Notes: generated by a model not told the origin, from the letters alone. Positions 33,326-41,866 are shown, counted from the first letter of the stretch. The stretch: 64,000 nt of DNA from JAVVHH01 sp965276815 (GCA_965276815.1 CBDIBE010000004.1:1-64000), one strand, 5' to 3'. Made by a program: numbers and translations.

Positions 33326-33613
33326 AATTGCAAGGATAACGGGGATAACCCGGCCTTGGCAGCCCAAACCCGGTGCCGCACGCGCAAAGCGGGGACAAAC
33401 TTGTACGCTCACGGAACCGGGAGCAAGTTCGCAGGGGTCGCCTCACGAAACGGGGAATATCGGTTTGCGCCCTGCTAATCAGGCGGTTGCATGGCGTTCC
33501 TGCTGTGGACATCGCCGGGAAAGGGCGGGAAAAGCCGGGTACCCCCGGACTCACAGCCTCCCTATACATCCACTCTAAAGAGTCATCTTTTATGAGTCGT
33601 TGAAGGAAACGCG
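33326..33613. other. candidate chromosomal replication origin (ppsR-hemE spacer)
   Basis: This 288-bp gap separates divergent ppsR and hemE. Visible elements are two GGATAA cores nine bases apart (33334 and 33343), which resemble the DnaA-box complement TGTGGATAA at 6/9 and 7/9, and TGTGGACAT at 33504 (7/9). Three GANTC methylation sites at 33548, 33580 and 33594 lie in an AT-richer stretch next to hemE. The gene order matches the origins of Caulobacter and Rickettsia. No perfect DnaA box was seen. The gap must also hold the hemE and ppsR promoters. Confidence 0.55.
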
Positions 33614-34636
33614 ATGACCAACCCCGTTCTACGCGTGCTCGCCGGTCAGGCGGTCTGGCCGCCGCCGATCTGGCTGATGCGCCAGGCCGGGCGCTATCTG
33701 CCAGAATACCGGGCGTTGCGGGGCCAGGCGGGCGATTTCATCAGCCTCTGCACCACCCCGGCACTGGCCGCCGAAGTCACGCTGCAGCCAATCCGCCGCT
33801 TCGGGTTCGACGCGGCGATCCTGTTCAGCGACATCCTGATGCTGCCTTGGGCGCTGGGTTACGGGCTCGCCTTCAAGGAGGGCGAGGGTCCGGTACTGCC
33901 GCGGCTGGAGGATGAAGGCGGCCTCCGGCAACTCGATCCGGGGCGTGTGCAAGCCGCGATCGCACCCATTTTGGAGACGGTGCAGCGCTGCCGGGCCGGG
34001 TTGCCCGCACAGACGGCACTGATCGGCTTCGCGGGCAGTCCGTTCACCGTCGCCTGTTACATGGTCGAGGGCGGCGGATCGAAGGATTTCGCCCGGATCC
34101 GCGCGATGGCGCATGCGCAGCCGCAACTGTTCGGGCGGTTGATCGACATACTGGTGTCCAGCACGGTCGACTACCTCTCGGCGCAGGTTATGGCCGGGGC
34201 GCAAATCGTGATGCTGTTCGACAGTTGGGCGGGCGTGCTTTCGCCGCTGCTGTTCCAGCGCCACGTGATCGAACCGACGCGCCGCATCGTGGCGTCCCTC
34301 CGCGAGCTTCATCCCTCGATACCGATCATCGGCTTCCCTCGTCTGGCCGGCGTAGCGGTTGGCTTATATGCGGCGACGGGGGTCAACGCGGTGGCGCTGG
34401 ACACCGGTGCGGAGCTGGGAGTCGCCGGGTCGCTGGTTCCGGCCGGGATTGCGACCCAGGGCAACCTCGACCCGCTGGCGCTGGTGGCGGGCGCCGCCGC
34501 GCTGGACACCGAGGCGCGACACGTGCTCGAAGCGGTCCGTGGGCGGCCGCATATCTTCAATCTGGGCCACGGCATCGTCCCGCAGACCCCGCCGGAACAC
34601 GTCGCCGACCTGGTGCGGCTTGTCCGTGGCGCTTGA
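33614..34636 (+). CDS. hemE: uroporphyrinogen decarboxylase
   Basis: 340 residues. The signature PPIWLMRQAGRYLPEYRALR carries the substrate-binding Arg, and GFAGSPFTVACYMVEG is the second motif. It decarboxylates uroporphyrinogen III to coproporphyrinogen III in haem synthesis. GAAGGAA lies just upstream of the ATG. hemH follows after 31 bp. Confidence 0.96.
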   Translation: MTNPVLRVLAGQAVWPPPIWLMRQAGRYLPEYRALRGQAGDFISLCTTPALAAEVTLQPIRRFGFDAAILFSDILMLPWALGYGLAFKEGEGPVLPRLEDEGGLRQLDPGRVQAAIAPILETVQRCRAGLPAQTALIGFAGSPFTVACYMVEGGGSKDFARIRAMAHAQPQLFGRLIDILVSSTVDYLSAQVMAGAQIVMLFDSWAGVLSPLLFQRHVIEPTRRIVASLRELHPSIPIIGFPRLAGVAVGLYAATGVNAVALDTGAELGVAGSLVPAGIATQGNLDPLALVAGAAALDTEARHVLEAVRGRPHIFNLGHGIVPQTPPEHVADLVRLVRGA

Positions 34637-34667
34637 CGGCAGCGGCGGGTTGGCCACTTTGCCCGCT

Positions 34668-35741
34668 ATGCCGCAGCGCAAGATCGCCATCGTCTTGTTC
34701 AACCTGGGAGGCCCGGACAAGCCGGAATCGGTCCGGCCGTTCCTGGTCAACCTGTTCCGCGACCCGGCCATCCTCCGCGTCCCGTTCTTCCTGCGCCCGT
34801 TCCTCGCCCGGCTGATCGCCAATCTCCGGGTCAAGGCGGCGAGCGCCAACTACGCGATCCTCGGCGGCAAGAGCCCGCTTTTGGAACTCACCGAGGACCA
34901 GGCACGGGCGCTCGAGCAGGCGGTTCCGGGCGCGCGGTGCTTCATCGCGATGCGCTACTGGCATCCGTTCAGCCTGGAGACGGCGCGGGCGGTGCGCGCC
35001 TGGGACCCGGACGAGGTCGTGCTGCTGCCGCTCTACCCCCACTATTCGACGACGACGACCGGCAGCTCGCTGACCGCCTGGCGCGAGGCCGCAGCGCAGG
35101 CTGGCCTGGCCAAGCCGACGACGACGTTGTGCTGCTACCATTCGCACCCGAAATACCTGGAAGCGACCACGGCCATGCTCCGCCGCGCCTACGATGCGGC
35201 GCAGGCGGCGCTGCAGCCGGGGACCGGGGTCCGAGTGCTGTTCTCGGCGCACGGGCTGCCGGAGGTCATCATCAAGTCCGGCGACCCCTACCAGTTCCAG
35301 GTCGAGCGCAGCGTCGCCGGCGTGGTGCGCAGCCTGGCTATCCCGGGCCTCGATTTCGCCGTTTGTTATCAGTCGCGTGCGACCCCGCAGCGCTGGATCG
35401 GCCCCAGCACCGAGGAGGAGATCGAGCGCGCCGCCGCCGACAAGGTCGCCGTCCTCGTCGTGCCGATCGCCTTCGTGTCGGAGCATTCGGAGACGCTTGT
35501 GGAGCTGGACGTGGAATACCGCGATTTGGCGGAGAAGATGGGCGTCCCCGGCTATTTCCGCGCGCCGGCGCAAAACAGCGACCCCGGCTTTATCGCGGCA
35601 CTGGGGGGACTCGTCGAGGCCGCGCTGGCGCACGGACCCGGCCTGTGTAGCTTCGTCGGACGCCGCACCTGCCCGGCGCCGCACCGCGACTGCCCGCACG
35701 CGCGCGCCGGAGAGCCCGCCGAACTCGCCGAGGCGGCGTGA
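34668..35741 (+). CDS. hemH: ferrochelatase
   Basis: 357 residues. It begins KIAIVLFNLGGPDKPESVRP, the family start. The catalytic His is in LFSAHGLPEVII and the acidic metal path in PIAFVSEHSETLVELD. It inserts ferrous iron into protoporphyrin. The C-terminus carries three Cys (GLCSFVGRRTCPAPHRDCPH), which may bind an iron-sulfur cluster as some ferrochelatases do. The ATG at 34668 is set by the N-terminal homology. The HAD gene overlaps its stop (GTGA). Confidence 0.95.
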   Translation: MPQRKIAIVLFNLGGPDKPESVRPFLVNLFRDPAILRVPFFLRPFLARLIANLRVKAASANYAILGGKSPLLELTEDQARALEQAVPGARCFIAMRYWHPFSLETARAVRAWDPDEVVLLPLYPHYSTTTTGSSLTAWREAAAQAGLAKPTTTLCCYHSHPKYLEATTAMLRRAYDAAQAALQPGTGVRVLFSAHGLPEVIIKSGDPYQFQVERSVAGVVRSLAIPGLDFAVCYQSRATPQRWIGPSTEEEIERAAADKVAVLVVPIAFVSEHSETLVELDVEYRDLAEKMGVPGYFRAPAQNSDPGFIAALGGLVEAALAHGPGLCSFVGRRTCPAPHRDCPHARAGEPAELAEAA

Positions 35742-36421
35742 GTTTCACGACGCCGCTTCCGCTTCGCCTGGTCATCTTCGACTGCGACGGCGTGCTGGTG
35801 GACAGCGAAGGCCCGTCGAACCGGGCGGTCGCCGAGGAGCTCACGGCGCTCGGCTGGGCGATGACCGAGGCGCAGAGCACGCAGCGCTTCATCGGCTATC
35901 AGCTCGGCGGCATTGCCGAGGTGGCCGAGGCGCATCTCGGCCGCAAATTGCCGGAGGGCTGGGTCGAGCATCTGCGCCGGCGGCTGATCGACGTGCTGGC
36001 CAACGAAGTCGAAGCGATGCCCGGCGCGGCCGAGGTGCTGGCGGCGACGGCGGCGATGGGGCTGGCGGTTCGCGTCGCCTCCAACTCCAGTCATCAGGAG
36101 ATGCGGGTCAAGTTCGACCGCACGGGGCTGGCCGCACTGGTGGCGGCCAGGACGCATAGCGCCTATGACGTCCCGAAGGGCAAGCCGGCGCCGGACGTCT
36201 ATCTGGCAGCCGCGGTGGCGGAGGGCGTGCCGCCTGGCGCCTGCGCGGTGGTGGAGGATAGCGTGCCCGGCACGATGGCCGCGGTCGCTGCCGGCATGGC
36301 TTGCATCGGGCTGGATGTGCAGGGTGACGGCGCCGAGCTGCTTGCCGCTGGCGCTTGCGTGATCCGCGAGCTGCGCGAGCTGCCGCCGCTGTTTCGCAGC
36401 GCCATGCGCCGCGCCGCATGA
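35738..36421 (+). CDS. HAD family phosphatase (beta-phosphoglucomutase/phosphoglycolate phosphatase-like)
   Basis: 227 residues. HAD motif I is VIFDCDGVLVDSEGPS, motif II is VASNSSHQ, motif III uses the Lys in DVPKGKPAPDVYL, and motif IV is VVEDSVPGT. It is a phosphotransferase or phosphatase on a small phosphorylated metabolite. It is translationally coupled to hemH upstream and hemJ downstream. The substrate is not determinable. Confidence 0.88.
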   Translation: MSFTTPLPLRLVIFDCDGVLVDSEGPSNRAVAEELTALGWAMTEAQSTQRFIGYQLGGIAEVAEAHLGRKLPEGWVEHLRRRLIDVLANEVEAMPGAAEVLAATAAMGLAVRVASNSSHQEMRVKFDRTGLAALVAARTHSAYDVPKGKPAPDVYLAAAVAEGVPPGACAVVEDSVPGTMAAVAAGMACIGLDVQGDGAELLAAGACVIRELRELPPLFRSAMRRAA

Positions 36422-36867
36422 GTGTGCTGGCACAATTCTATCCGTGGACCAAATCCTTTCATGTGATCTCGGTCATCGCCTGGATGGCGGGCATTTTTTA
36501 TTTGCCGCGACTCTACGTTTACCATTGCGGCGTGCCGCGCGGGTCGGCGGAGAGCGAGCGGTTCAAGATCATGGAGCGCCGGCTCTACAAGCAGATCATG
36601 GTGCCGGCGATGCTGGCGACCTGGTTCTTCGGCCTGCTGCTGGTGCTGACGCCGGGGATCGTCGATTGGTCGCATTTTAACTGGTGGTATGTGAAGTTGA
36701 CCGCCGTGATCCTGATGACCGGCTTCCAGGGCGCGGCCGGCAAATGGCGCCGCAACTTCCTCGAGGACCGCAATCAGAAGCCGCATCGCTACTACCGGAT
36801 CGCTAATGAGGTCCCGACTCTGCTCATGATCGTCGCGGTGATCATGGCGATCGCCAAGCCGTTCTAG
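36418..36867 (+). CDS. hemJ: protoporphyrinogen IX oxidase HemJ
   Basis: 149 residues with four membrane segments. WTKSFHVISVIAWMAGIFYLPRL holds the conserved His and Arg of the HemJ/UPF0093 family; ERRLYKQIMVPAMLATWFFG follows. It oxidises protoporphyrinogen to protoporphyrin at the membrane, the step before ferrochelatase. The ATG overlaps the HAD stop. hemE, hemH and hemJ together cover the end of haem synthesis. Confidence 0.94.
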   Translation: MSVLAQFYPWTKSFHVISVIAWMAGIFYLPRLYVYHCGVPRGSAESERFKIMERRLYKQIMVPAMLATWFFGLLLVLTPGIVDWSHFNWWYVKLTAVILMTGFQGAAGKWRRNFLEDRNQKPHRYYRIANEVPTLLMIVAVIMAIAKPF

Positions 36868-37192
36868 CCATCGCCGATTTAAATCACAAGTCGTCGGAGT
36901 CGCGTAATGAATCAAGAATCTCTTAGGAGAGACCGTGCTTAAGATCGACCAGTAACATTCTGGATTCGTTCAGGCGCAATCTGAGTCGAACACGTTCACT
37001 AAGTAAGGCGGTTGCACGACTCACAGAGGCATGCCATTACGGCAGTCGATATATTGAAGGCCACGGCTGCAACCGTGGCCTTCAAATCCGCCATCCGTGG
37101 AACCGTCGGCGGAACAGGTTCCCTGCGTCTCCATCTACGAGGAGTTGGAATCCGGTGTCAAGACGGTTCCGTTTGATTATAGGAGCCATTTC
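36868..37192. other. 325-bp intergenic region hemJ to small gene: GANTC cluster and structured leader
   Basis: No gene was found here. Six GANTC sites fall within 126 bp (36897, 36909, 36916, 36963, 36983, 37018). A perfect 13-bp hairpin follows at 37054-37085. A nine-base inverted pair, GGAACCGTC (37099) and GACGGTTCC (37162), lies between the hairpin and the ribosome-binding site of the next gene. The region is visibly less GC-rich than its neighbours. Confidence 0.7.
37054..37085. terminator. perfect 13-bp hairpin
   Basis: TTGAAGGCCACGG (37054-37066) and CCGTGGCCTTCAA (37073-37085) pair fully around the loop CTGCAA. It could terminate the hemE-hemJ operon, though no T tract follows, or be part of the leader of the next gene. 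Confidence 0.6.
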
Positions 37193-37429
37193 ATGGCGAA
37201 GTACAAACGTGCCGACTTCTTGAGCCAAAGTTTCGATACGGCCTTTGATCAGGCTCATTCTCCCGGTGGTGTCACCCCTGTATCGGGCATATATCGGTGC
37301 AGCGGCTGTGGGCGGGAGGACGCCTCTGTTAAGGGCTATCCGCTACCGCCCCAGAACCATCACCAGCACACAACCAGCCAGGGTCGGATATCGTGGCAAC
37401 TGGCAGTCTGTGTGAACCACAGCCTGTAG
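37193..37429 (+). CDS. small CxxC (zinc-ribbon-like) conserved protein
   Basis: 78 residues. The ATG at 37193 has AGGAG seven bases upstream. The core HSPGGVTPVSGIYRCSGCGRE has one CxxC pair, followed by LPPQNHHQHTTSQGRISWQL, where His residues could complete a metal site, and a late Cys. The phrase PxSGIYRCxxCG recurs in a family of small bacterial proteins of unknown role; this is from memory. The gene lies alone between hemJ and rho with structured DNA on both sides. Confidence 0.75.
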   Translation: MAKYKRADFLSQSFDTAFDQAHSPGGVTPVSGIYRCSGCGREDASVKGYPLPPQNHHQHTTSQGRISWQLAVCVNHSL

Positions 37430-37437
37430 CTCGCGTC

Positions 37438-37469
37438 GATTGGTCGCTCGTTTCCGCGAACGACCAATC
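37438..37469. terminator. hairpin after the small CxxC gene
   Basis: GATTGGTCG (37438-37446) pairs with CGACCAATC (37461-37469), with a possible inner TCG/CGA extension. It begins nine bases after the stop codon, a typical terminator position, but has no T tract. Confidence 0.55.
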
Positions 37470-37557
37470 TGCCTTCGGGGTGAACCCTGGAGACGCAAAA
37501 CACTGAAAAAACCGGAAAGGGACTTGACGCGGACTGTCCTGAATGTCACCTGAACGG

Positions 37558-37582
37558 TGCGGCGCGGAAAACCGGCGCCGCA
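37558..37582. promoter_or_regulatory. GC-rich hairpin in the rho leader
   Basis: TGCGGCGC (37558-37565) pairs with GCGCCGCA (37575-37582) around the loop GGAAAACCG. It sits in the 269-bp leader upstream of rho. rho mRNAs are often autoregulated by attenuation in a long leader, so a regulatory role is possible. Otherwise this leader shows nothing recognisable. Confidence 0.35.
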
Positions 37583-37698
37583 TCCTCACAGAACCGGCGA
37601 CCATTCGGCCCGGTTCGCTTCCTCACCAAAGGACAGCGCCTGCCCAGCCCATGGGCATGCAGGTTGGCGCGGCGTCCTGCCCCATCCGAGGCGACCTA

Positions 37699-38973
37699 AT
37701 GCATCTCGCCGAGCTCAAAGCCAAAGCACCGGCCGATCTTCTCAGCTACGCTGAATCTCTCAACATCGAAAACGCGTCCTCGCTGCGCAAGCAGGACATG
37801 ATGTTCGCCATCCTCAAGAACCTGGCGGACAACGAGCAAGCCATCTACGGCGAAGGCACGCTCGAAATCCTGCCCGACGGGTTCGGCTTCCTGCGCAGCA
37901 GCCAGGCCAATTTCCTGCCGGGTCCCGACGACATCTACATCAGCCCCAACCAGGTGCGCCGCTTCGCGCTGCGCACCGGCGACACCGTCGAGGGGCAGAT
38001 CCGCGCGCCAAAGGACGGCGAGCGTTACTTCGCGCTGCTCAAGTTGAACACCATCAACTTCGAGCCGCCGGACGCCGTCCGTCACCGGATCAACTTCGAC
38101 AACCTCACCCCGCTCTATCCGGACCGGCGCCTGAAGATGGAGGTGGAGAACTTCCAGTCCGTCGCCAAGGGACCCGGCAAGGACATGACGCCCCGCGTCA
38201 TCGACCTGATCGCCCCCATCGGCATGGGCCAGCGCGCGCTGATCGTCGCGCCGCCACGTACCGGCAAGACGGTGATGTTGCAGAACATCGCCACCGCCAT
38301 CGCCGCCAACCACCCGGAAGTTTTCCTCATGGTGCTGCTCATCGACGAGCGCCCCGAGGAAGTCACCGACATGAGCCGCACGGTCAAGGGCGAGGTCGTC
38401 GCCAGCACCTTTGACGAGCCGGCCACGAGGCACGTGCAGGTCACCGAGATGGTGCTCGAGAAAGCCAAGCGCCTGGTCGAGCACAAGCGCGACGTGGTGA
38501 TCCTGCTCGACAGCATCACCCGCCTCGCCCGCGCCTACAACACCGTCGTGCCGTCCTCGGGCAAGGTGCTGACCGGCGGCGTCGACGCCAACGCGTTGCA
38601 GCGCCCGAAGCGCTTCTTCGGCGCCGCCCGCAACATCGAGGAAGGCGGCTCGCTCACCATCATCGCCACCGCGCTGATCGACACCGGCAGCCGGATGGAC
38701 GAGGTGATCTTCGAGGAGTTCAAGGGCACCGGCAACAGCGAGATCGTGCTCGACCGCAAGCTCTCCGACAAGCGCACCTTCCCCGCAATCGACATCACCA
38801 AGTCCGGCACCCGCAAGGAAGAACTCCTGGTCGAGCGCGGCACATTGTCGAAAATGTGGGTTCTGCGGCGAATCCTGGGCCCAATGGGCATGGCTGACGC
38901 GATGGATTTCTTGTTGGACAAGCTGAAATACAGCAAGACCAACCAGGACTTCTTCGACGCGATGAACACCTGA
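37699..38973 (+). CDS. rho: transcription termination factor Rho
   Basis: 424 residues. The N-terminal RNA-binding region has GFGFLRS and DDIYISPNQVRRF. The P-loop is APPRTGKTVML (184-194), and Walker B lies in VVILLDSITRLARAYN. It is a hexameric RNA helicase that ends transcription. The ATG at 37699 gives MHLAELKAKAPADLL, the family start, although the frame is open upstream. rho beside haem genes is part of the alphaproteobacterial origin-proximal order. Confidence 0.97.
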   Translation: MHLAELKAKAPADLLSYAESLNIENASSLRKQDMMFAILKNLADNEQAIYGEGTLEILPDGFGFLRSSQANFLPGPDDIYISPNQVRRFALRTGDTVEGQIRAPKDGERYFALLKLNTINFEPPDAVRHRINFDNLTPLYPDRRLKMEVENFQSVAKGPGKDMTPRVIDLIAPIGMGQRALIVAPPRTGKTVMLQNIATAIAANHPEVFLMVLLIDERPEEVTDMSRTVKGEVVASTFDEPATRHVQVTEMVLEKAKRLVEHKRDVVILLDSITRLARAYNTVVPSSGKVLTGGVDANALQRPKRFFGAARNIEEGGSLTIIATALIDTGSRMDEVIFEEFKGTGNSEIVLDRKLSDKRTFPAIDITKSGTRKEELLVERGTLSKMWVLRRILGPMGMADAMDFLLDKLKYSKTNQDFFDAMNT

Positions 38974-38976
38974 ACC

Positions 38977-41202
38977 CTACAAAAACGATACTGGGTCGAC
39001 ATCCACGTCGACCCGTGCCGTCCCGCTCACTCGCACCCGATCCAGCCACTCCCGCAAGATCGGCTGTACCGCCACATCCCGCCGCGTCTTCAGCAACAGC
39101 CGCCGCCGATGCCGCCCGCGCAATATCGCGAGCGGCGCCGGGGCCGGGCCAAGCACCGTGACGCCATCCCCGCGCGGCGCCGACTGGCCCAGATCCCGCG
39201 CCAGCTCGTCGGCCGCCTGCGCCTTGTCCGCGCTGACAATCAGCGCCGCCAGCCTGCCGTAAGGCGGCCAAAGACCCGGCCGGCGTCCCTCCGCCTCGGT
39301 CGCCATGAACGCCGCCAGATCGCCCCGGACCAGCGCCTGCATCACCGGATGCTCCGGCGAGAACGTCTGCAGCAACACCCGGCCCGGCGCTTCGGCCCGT
39401 CCAGCCCGTCCGGCAACCTGGTGCAACAGCTGCACCGTCCGCTCCGCCGCGCGCAAATCCCCGCCGGCCAGGCCCAAATCGGCGTCGACCACGCCCACCA
39501 GGGTCAGATGCGGGAAGTGCCAGCCCTTGGCGACGATCTGCGTGCCGATGATCAGGTCCACCTCGCGCGCCGCGATCCGATGCGCGGCTTCGGCCGCCGC
39601 GTGCGGGCCGGGGATGGTGTCGCTCGCCATCACCAGCCGCCGCGCCTCGGGGAACACCGCGTCCGCCTCCTCGGTGATCCGCTCCACGCCGGGTCCGATC
39701 GGCACCAGGCTGTGCTCGGCGCTGCAACTCGGGCAGGTCGGCGGGATCGGCTCGGTGTGGCCGCAATGGTGGCAGGTCAGCGCCCGCCGGGCCCGATGCT
39801 CGACCAGCCACGCCGTGCAGTTCGGGCACTGCATCCGATGCCCGCAGTGTCGGCATAGCGTCAGCGGCGCATAGCCGCGACGGTTGAGGAACAGCATGGC
39901 CTGCTCGCCGCGCGCAATGGTCTCCTGGACGGCTTCGATCAGGATCGGCGAGAGGAACTGCCCGCGCTCCGGCGGCGCGTCGCGCAGATCGATCGCCGCC
40001 ACCGCGGGCAGCGCCGCGCCGCCATGCCGGGCGGCCAGCGTGATCCGCCGGTAGCGGCCGGCCTCGACATTGGCCAGCGTCTCGAGGCTGGGCGTGGCGG
40101 AAACCAGCACCGCCGGCGCGTCGGAAAGCCGGGCCCGCACTACGGCCATGTCCCGGGCGTGATAGACCACGCCCTCCTCCTGCTTGAACGCCGTCTCGTG
40201 CTCCTCATCGATCACCACGAGGCCCAGATCCGGGAATGGCAGGAACAAGGCGGAGCGCGCGCCGACGACGACCGGCGCCGCCCCCTCGGCCACCGCCCGC
40301 CAGGTAACCCGGCGCGTGCGCGACGGCAGATCGGAATGCCAGACCGCGGGGGCGACGCCGAACCGCTGGGCGAACCGCTCCAGCCATTGCGATGAGAGCG
40401 CGATCTCCGGCAGCAACACCAGCGCCTGCCGCCCTTGCGCGATGCATGCGGCGACGGCCTCGAAATACACCTCGGTCTTGCCCGACCCGGTGACCCCATC
40501 GAGGAGGGTCACGGAAAACGCGCGTGCGGCGACGGCCTCGCGCAGCGCTCCTCCCCCCGCATGTTGCGCGGGCGAGAGCACCGGGCCGGAATGGGCCGGG
40601 TCGGGCAGGTCGAACAGCGCGCGTGCCGGCAGCGCCACAGGCTCGAGCAAGCCGGCCTGCGCCATGCCGCGGATAATGCCGGTCCCCACCCCGGCGAGAC
40701 GCGCCAACTCCGCCGTGGCGCGCGGCCGGCCGTCCGCCAGCACGGCGGCGACCCGCGCCCTGGCCTCGGTGATCCGTCCGCCGCCCTGCGCGGCGAGGCG
40801 CCATCCTGGAGCGGGCGTCTCGGAAACCAGCGCGTTCACGCGCAAAGCCATTGCCAGGACATCGCCGGGGAAGGCCAGCGTATAGGCGGCGACCCAGTCG
40901 ATGAAGCGGCGCAGCGGCGCGGGCAGCGGTGTTACCTCCAGCACCGCCGTGACCGGCTTGAGCTTGCCGGCATCCAGGCGGGCGTCCGTGGCGCCGTCCC
41001 AGACGACGCCGACTTCCTCGCGCCGGTTGAGCGGGACGAGGACGACGTCGCCGGGTCGCGGATCGAGGCCGGGCGGCACGGCGTAATCGAACGGGCCGCG
41101 GAATGGGCGCGGCAGAAGGACAGGAACGCGCTTCCGGGGTGGCGCGTCAGACTGTAGGCTCGGAAAGCCGAGGCCGGGCTGTCCTGAGCGGAGAGAGACC
41201 AT
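38977..41202 (-). CDS. priA: primosomal protein N' (replication restart helicase PriA)
   Basis: 741 residues. The N-terminal DNA-binding part has VPVLLPRPFRGPFDYAVPPG. The helicase P-loop is GVTGSGKTEVYFEA (near residue 236) and the Walker B box is VIDEEHE. Eight zinc-binding Cys follow in CRHCGHRMQCPNC and CHHCGHTEPIPPTCPSC. PriA restarts stalled replication forks. Its stop lies 3 bp from the convergent rho stop. About 20 residues before the first family motif may mean a later start. Confidence 0.95.
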   Translation of the reverse strand: MVSLRSGQPGLGFPSLQSDAPPRKRVPVLLPRPFRGPFDYAVPPGLDPRPGDVVLVPLNRREEVGVVWDGATDARLDAGKLKPVTAVLEVTPLPAPLRRFIDWVAAYTLAFPGDVLAMALRVNALVSETPAPGWRLAAQGGGRITEARARVAAVLADGRPRATAELARLAGVGTGIIRGMAQAGLLEPVALPARALFDLPDPAHSGPVLSPAQHAGGGALREAVAARAFSVTLLDGVTGSGKTEVYFEAVAACIAQGRQALVLLPEIALSSQWLERFAQRFGVAPAVWHSDLPSRTRRVTWRAVAEGAAPVVVGARSALFLPFPDLGLVVIDEEHETAFKQEEGVVYHARDMAVVRARLSDAPAVLVSATPSLETLANVEAGRYRRITLAARHGGAALPAVAAIDLRDAPPERGQFLSPILIEAVQETIARGEQAMLFLNRRGYAPLTLCRHCGHRMQCPNCTAWLVEHRARRALTCHHCGHTEPIPPTCPSCSAEHSLVPIGPGVERITEEADAVFPEARRLVMASDTIPGPHAAAEAAHRIAAREVDLIIGTQIVAKGWHFPHLTLVGVVDADLGLAGGDLRAAERTVQLLHQVAGRAGRAEAPGRVLLQTFSPEHPVMQALVRGDLAAFMATEAEGRRPGLWPPYGRLAALIVSADKAQAADELARDLGQSAPRGDGVTVLGPAPAPLAILRGRHRRRLLLKTRRDVAVQPILREWLDRVRVSGTARVDVDVDPVSFL

Positions 41203-41230
41203 AATTCTGGATGACGCAGCACTGGCGCGA

Positions 41231-41866
41231 TTGCAACGGGAGGCGGAAGCCTCGGGCGACGCGCTGCGCGACGAGGAAGGCGAGCGGTTCGTCGCCGCCT
41301 ACCTGCGGGCCAACCCGGGCTGGCTCGCGGCGCACCCTGAACTCTACGCGGTGCTGGAGCCGCCGCGGCGGCTGCATGGCGAGCGGCTGACCGATCACAT
41401 GGCCGCTATGCTGGAGCAGGCGCGGCGGCATGGGTCGGGGGCGGCGGCCGGGCGGCGAGCGGCGGACGGGTTCATGCAGCGCGTGCAGGACGCCGTGGTG
41501 GCGATGATGCGAGCGGCCGACGTCGTGTGGTGCGTGCAGCACGACGTGCCGGGCTTGCTGCGGATCGACAGCGTGTGCCTGTGCGTCGAGGGAGAGCTGG
41601 GCGAGGCGCGGGTGATGCCGGTGGGAACTGTGGACTCGGTGCTGGGTCAGCGTGGTGCGCTGGTGCGGGACGCGGCGCGCAGCCCGTTGCTGCATGGCGA
41701 GGCGGCGCCGCTGGCGACGCAAGAGGCGCTGGTGCGGGTGCCGCTGCATGCCGCGCCGGCGCTGTTGGCGCTGGCCTGCCGGGACGCGAGCGGGCTTGAG
41801 GGCGCCGGTACGCAGGCGTTGGCCTTCCTCGGGCAGGCGGCGGCGGCGGCGCTGGAGCGGGCGTGA
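41231..41866 (+). CDS. DUF484 family protein
   Basis: About 211 residues. The N-terminal motif VAAYLRANPGWLAAHPEL is the DUF484 signature, and a GAF-like domain follows. The gene is typically found directly before xerC, as here, with a GTGA overlap. The first usual start is the TTG at 41231. The coding frame continues upstream as ILDDAALAR to an ATT preceded by GGAGAG, so the real start may be that unusual codon. Function unknown. Confidence 0.85.
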   Translation: MQREAEASGDALRDEEGERFVAAYLRANPGWLAAHPELYAVLEPPRRLHGERLTDHMAAMLEQARRHGSGAAAGRRAADGFMQRVQDAVVAMMRAADVVWCVQHDVPGLLRIDSVCLCVEGELGEARVMPVGTVDSVLGQRGALVRDAARSPLLHGEAAPLATQEALVRVPLHAAPALLALACRDASGLEGAGTQALAFLGQAAAAALERA

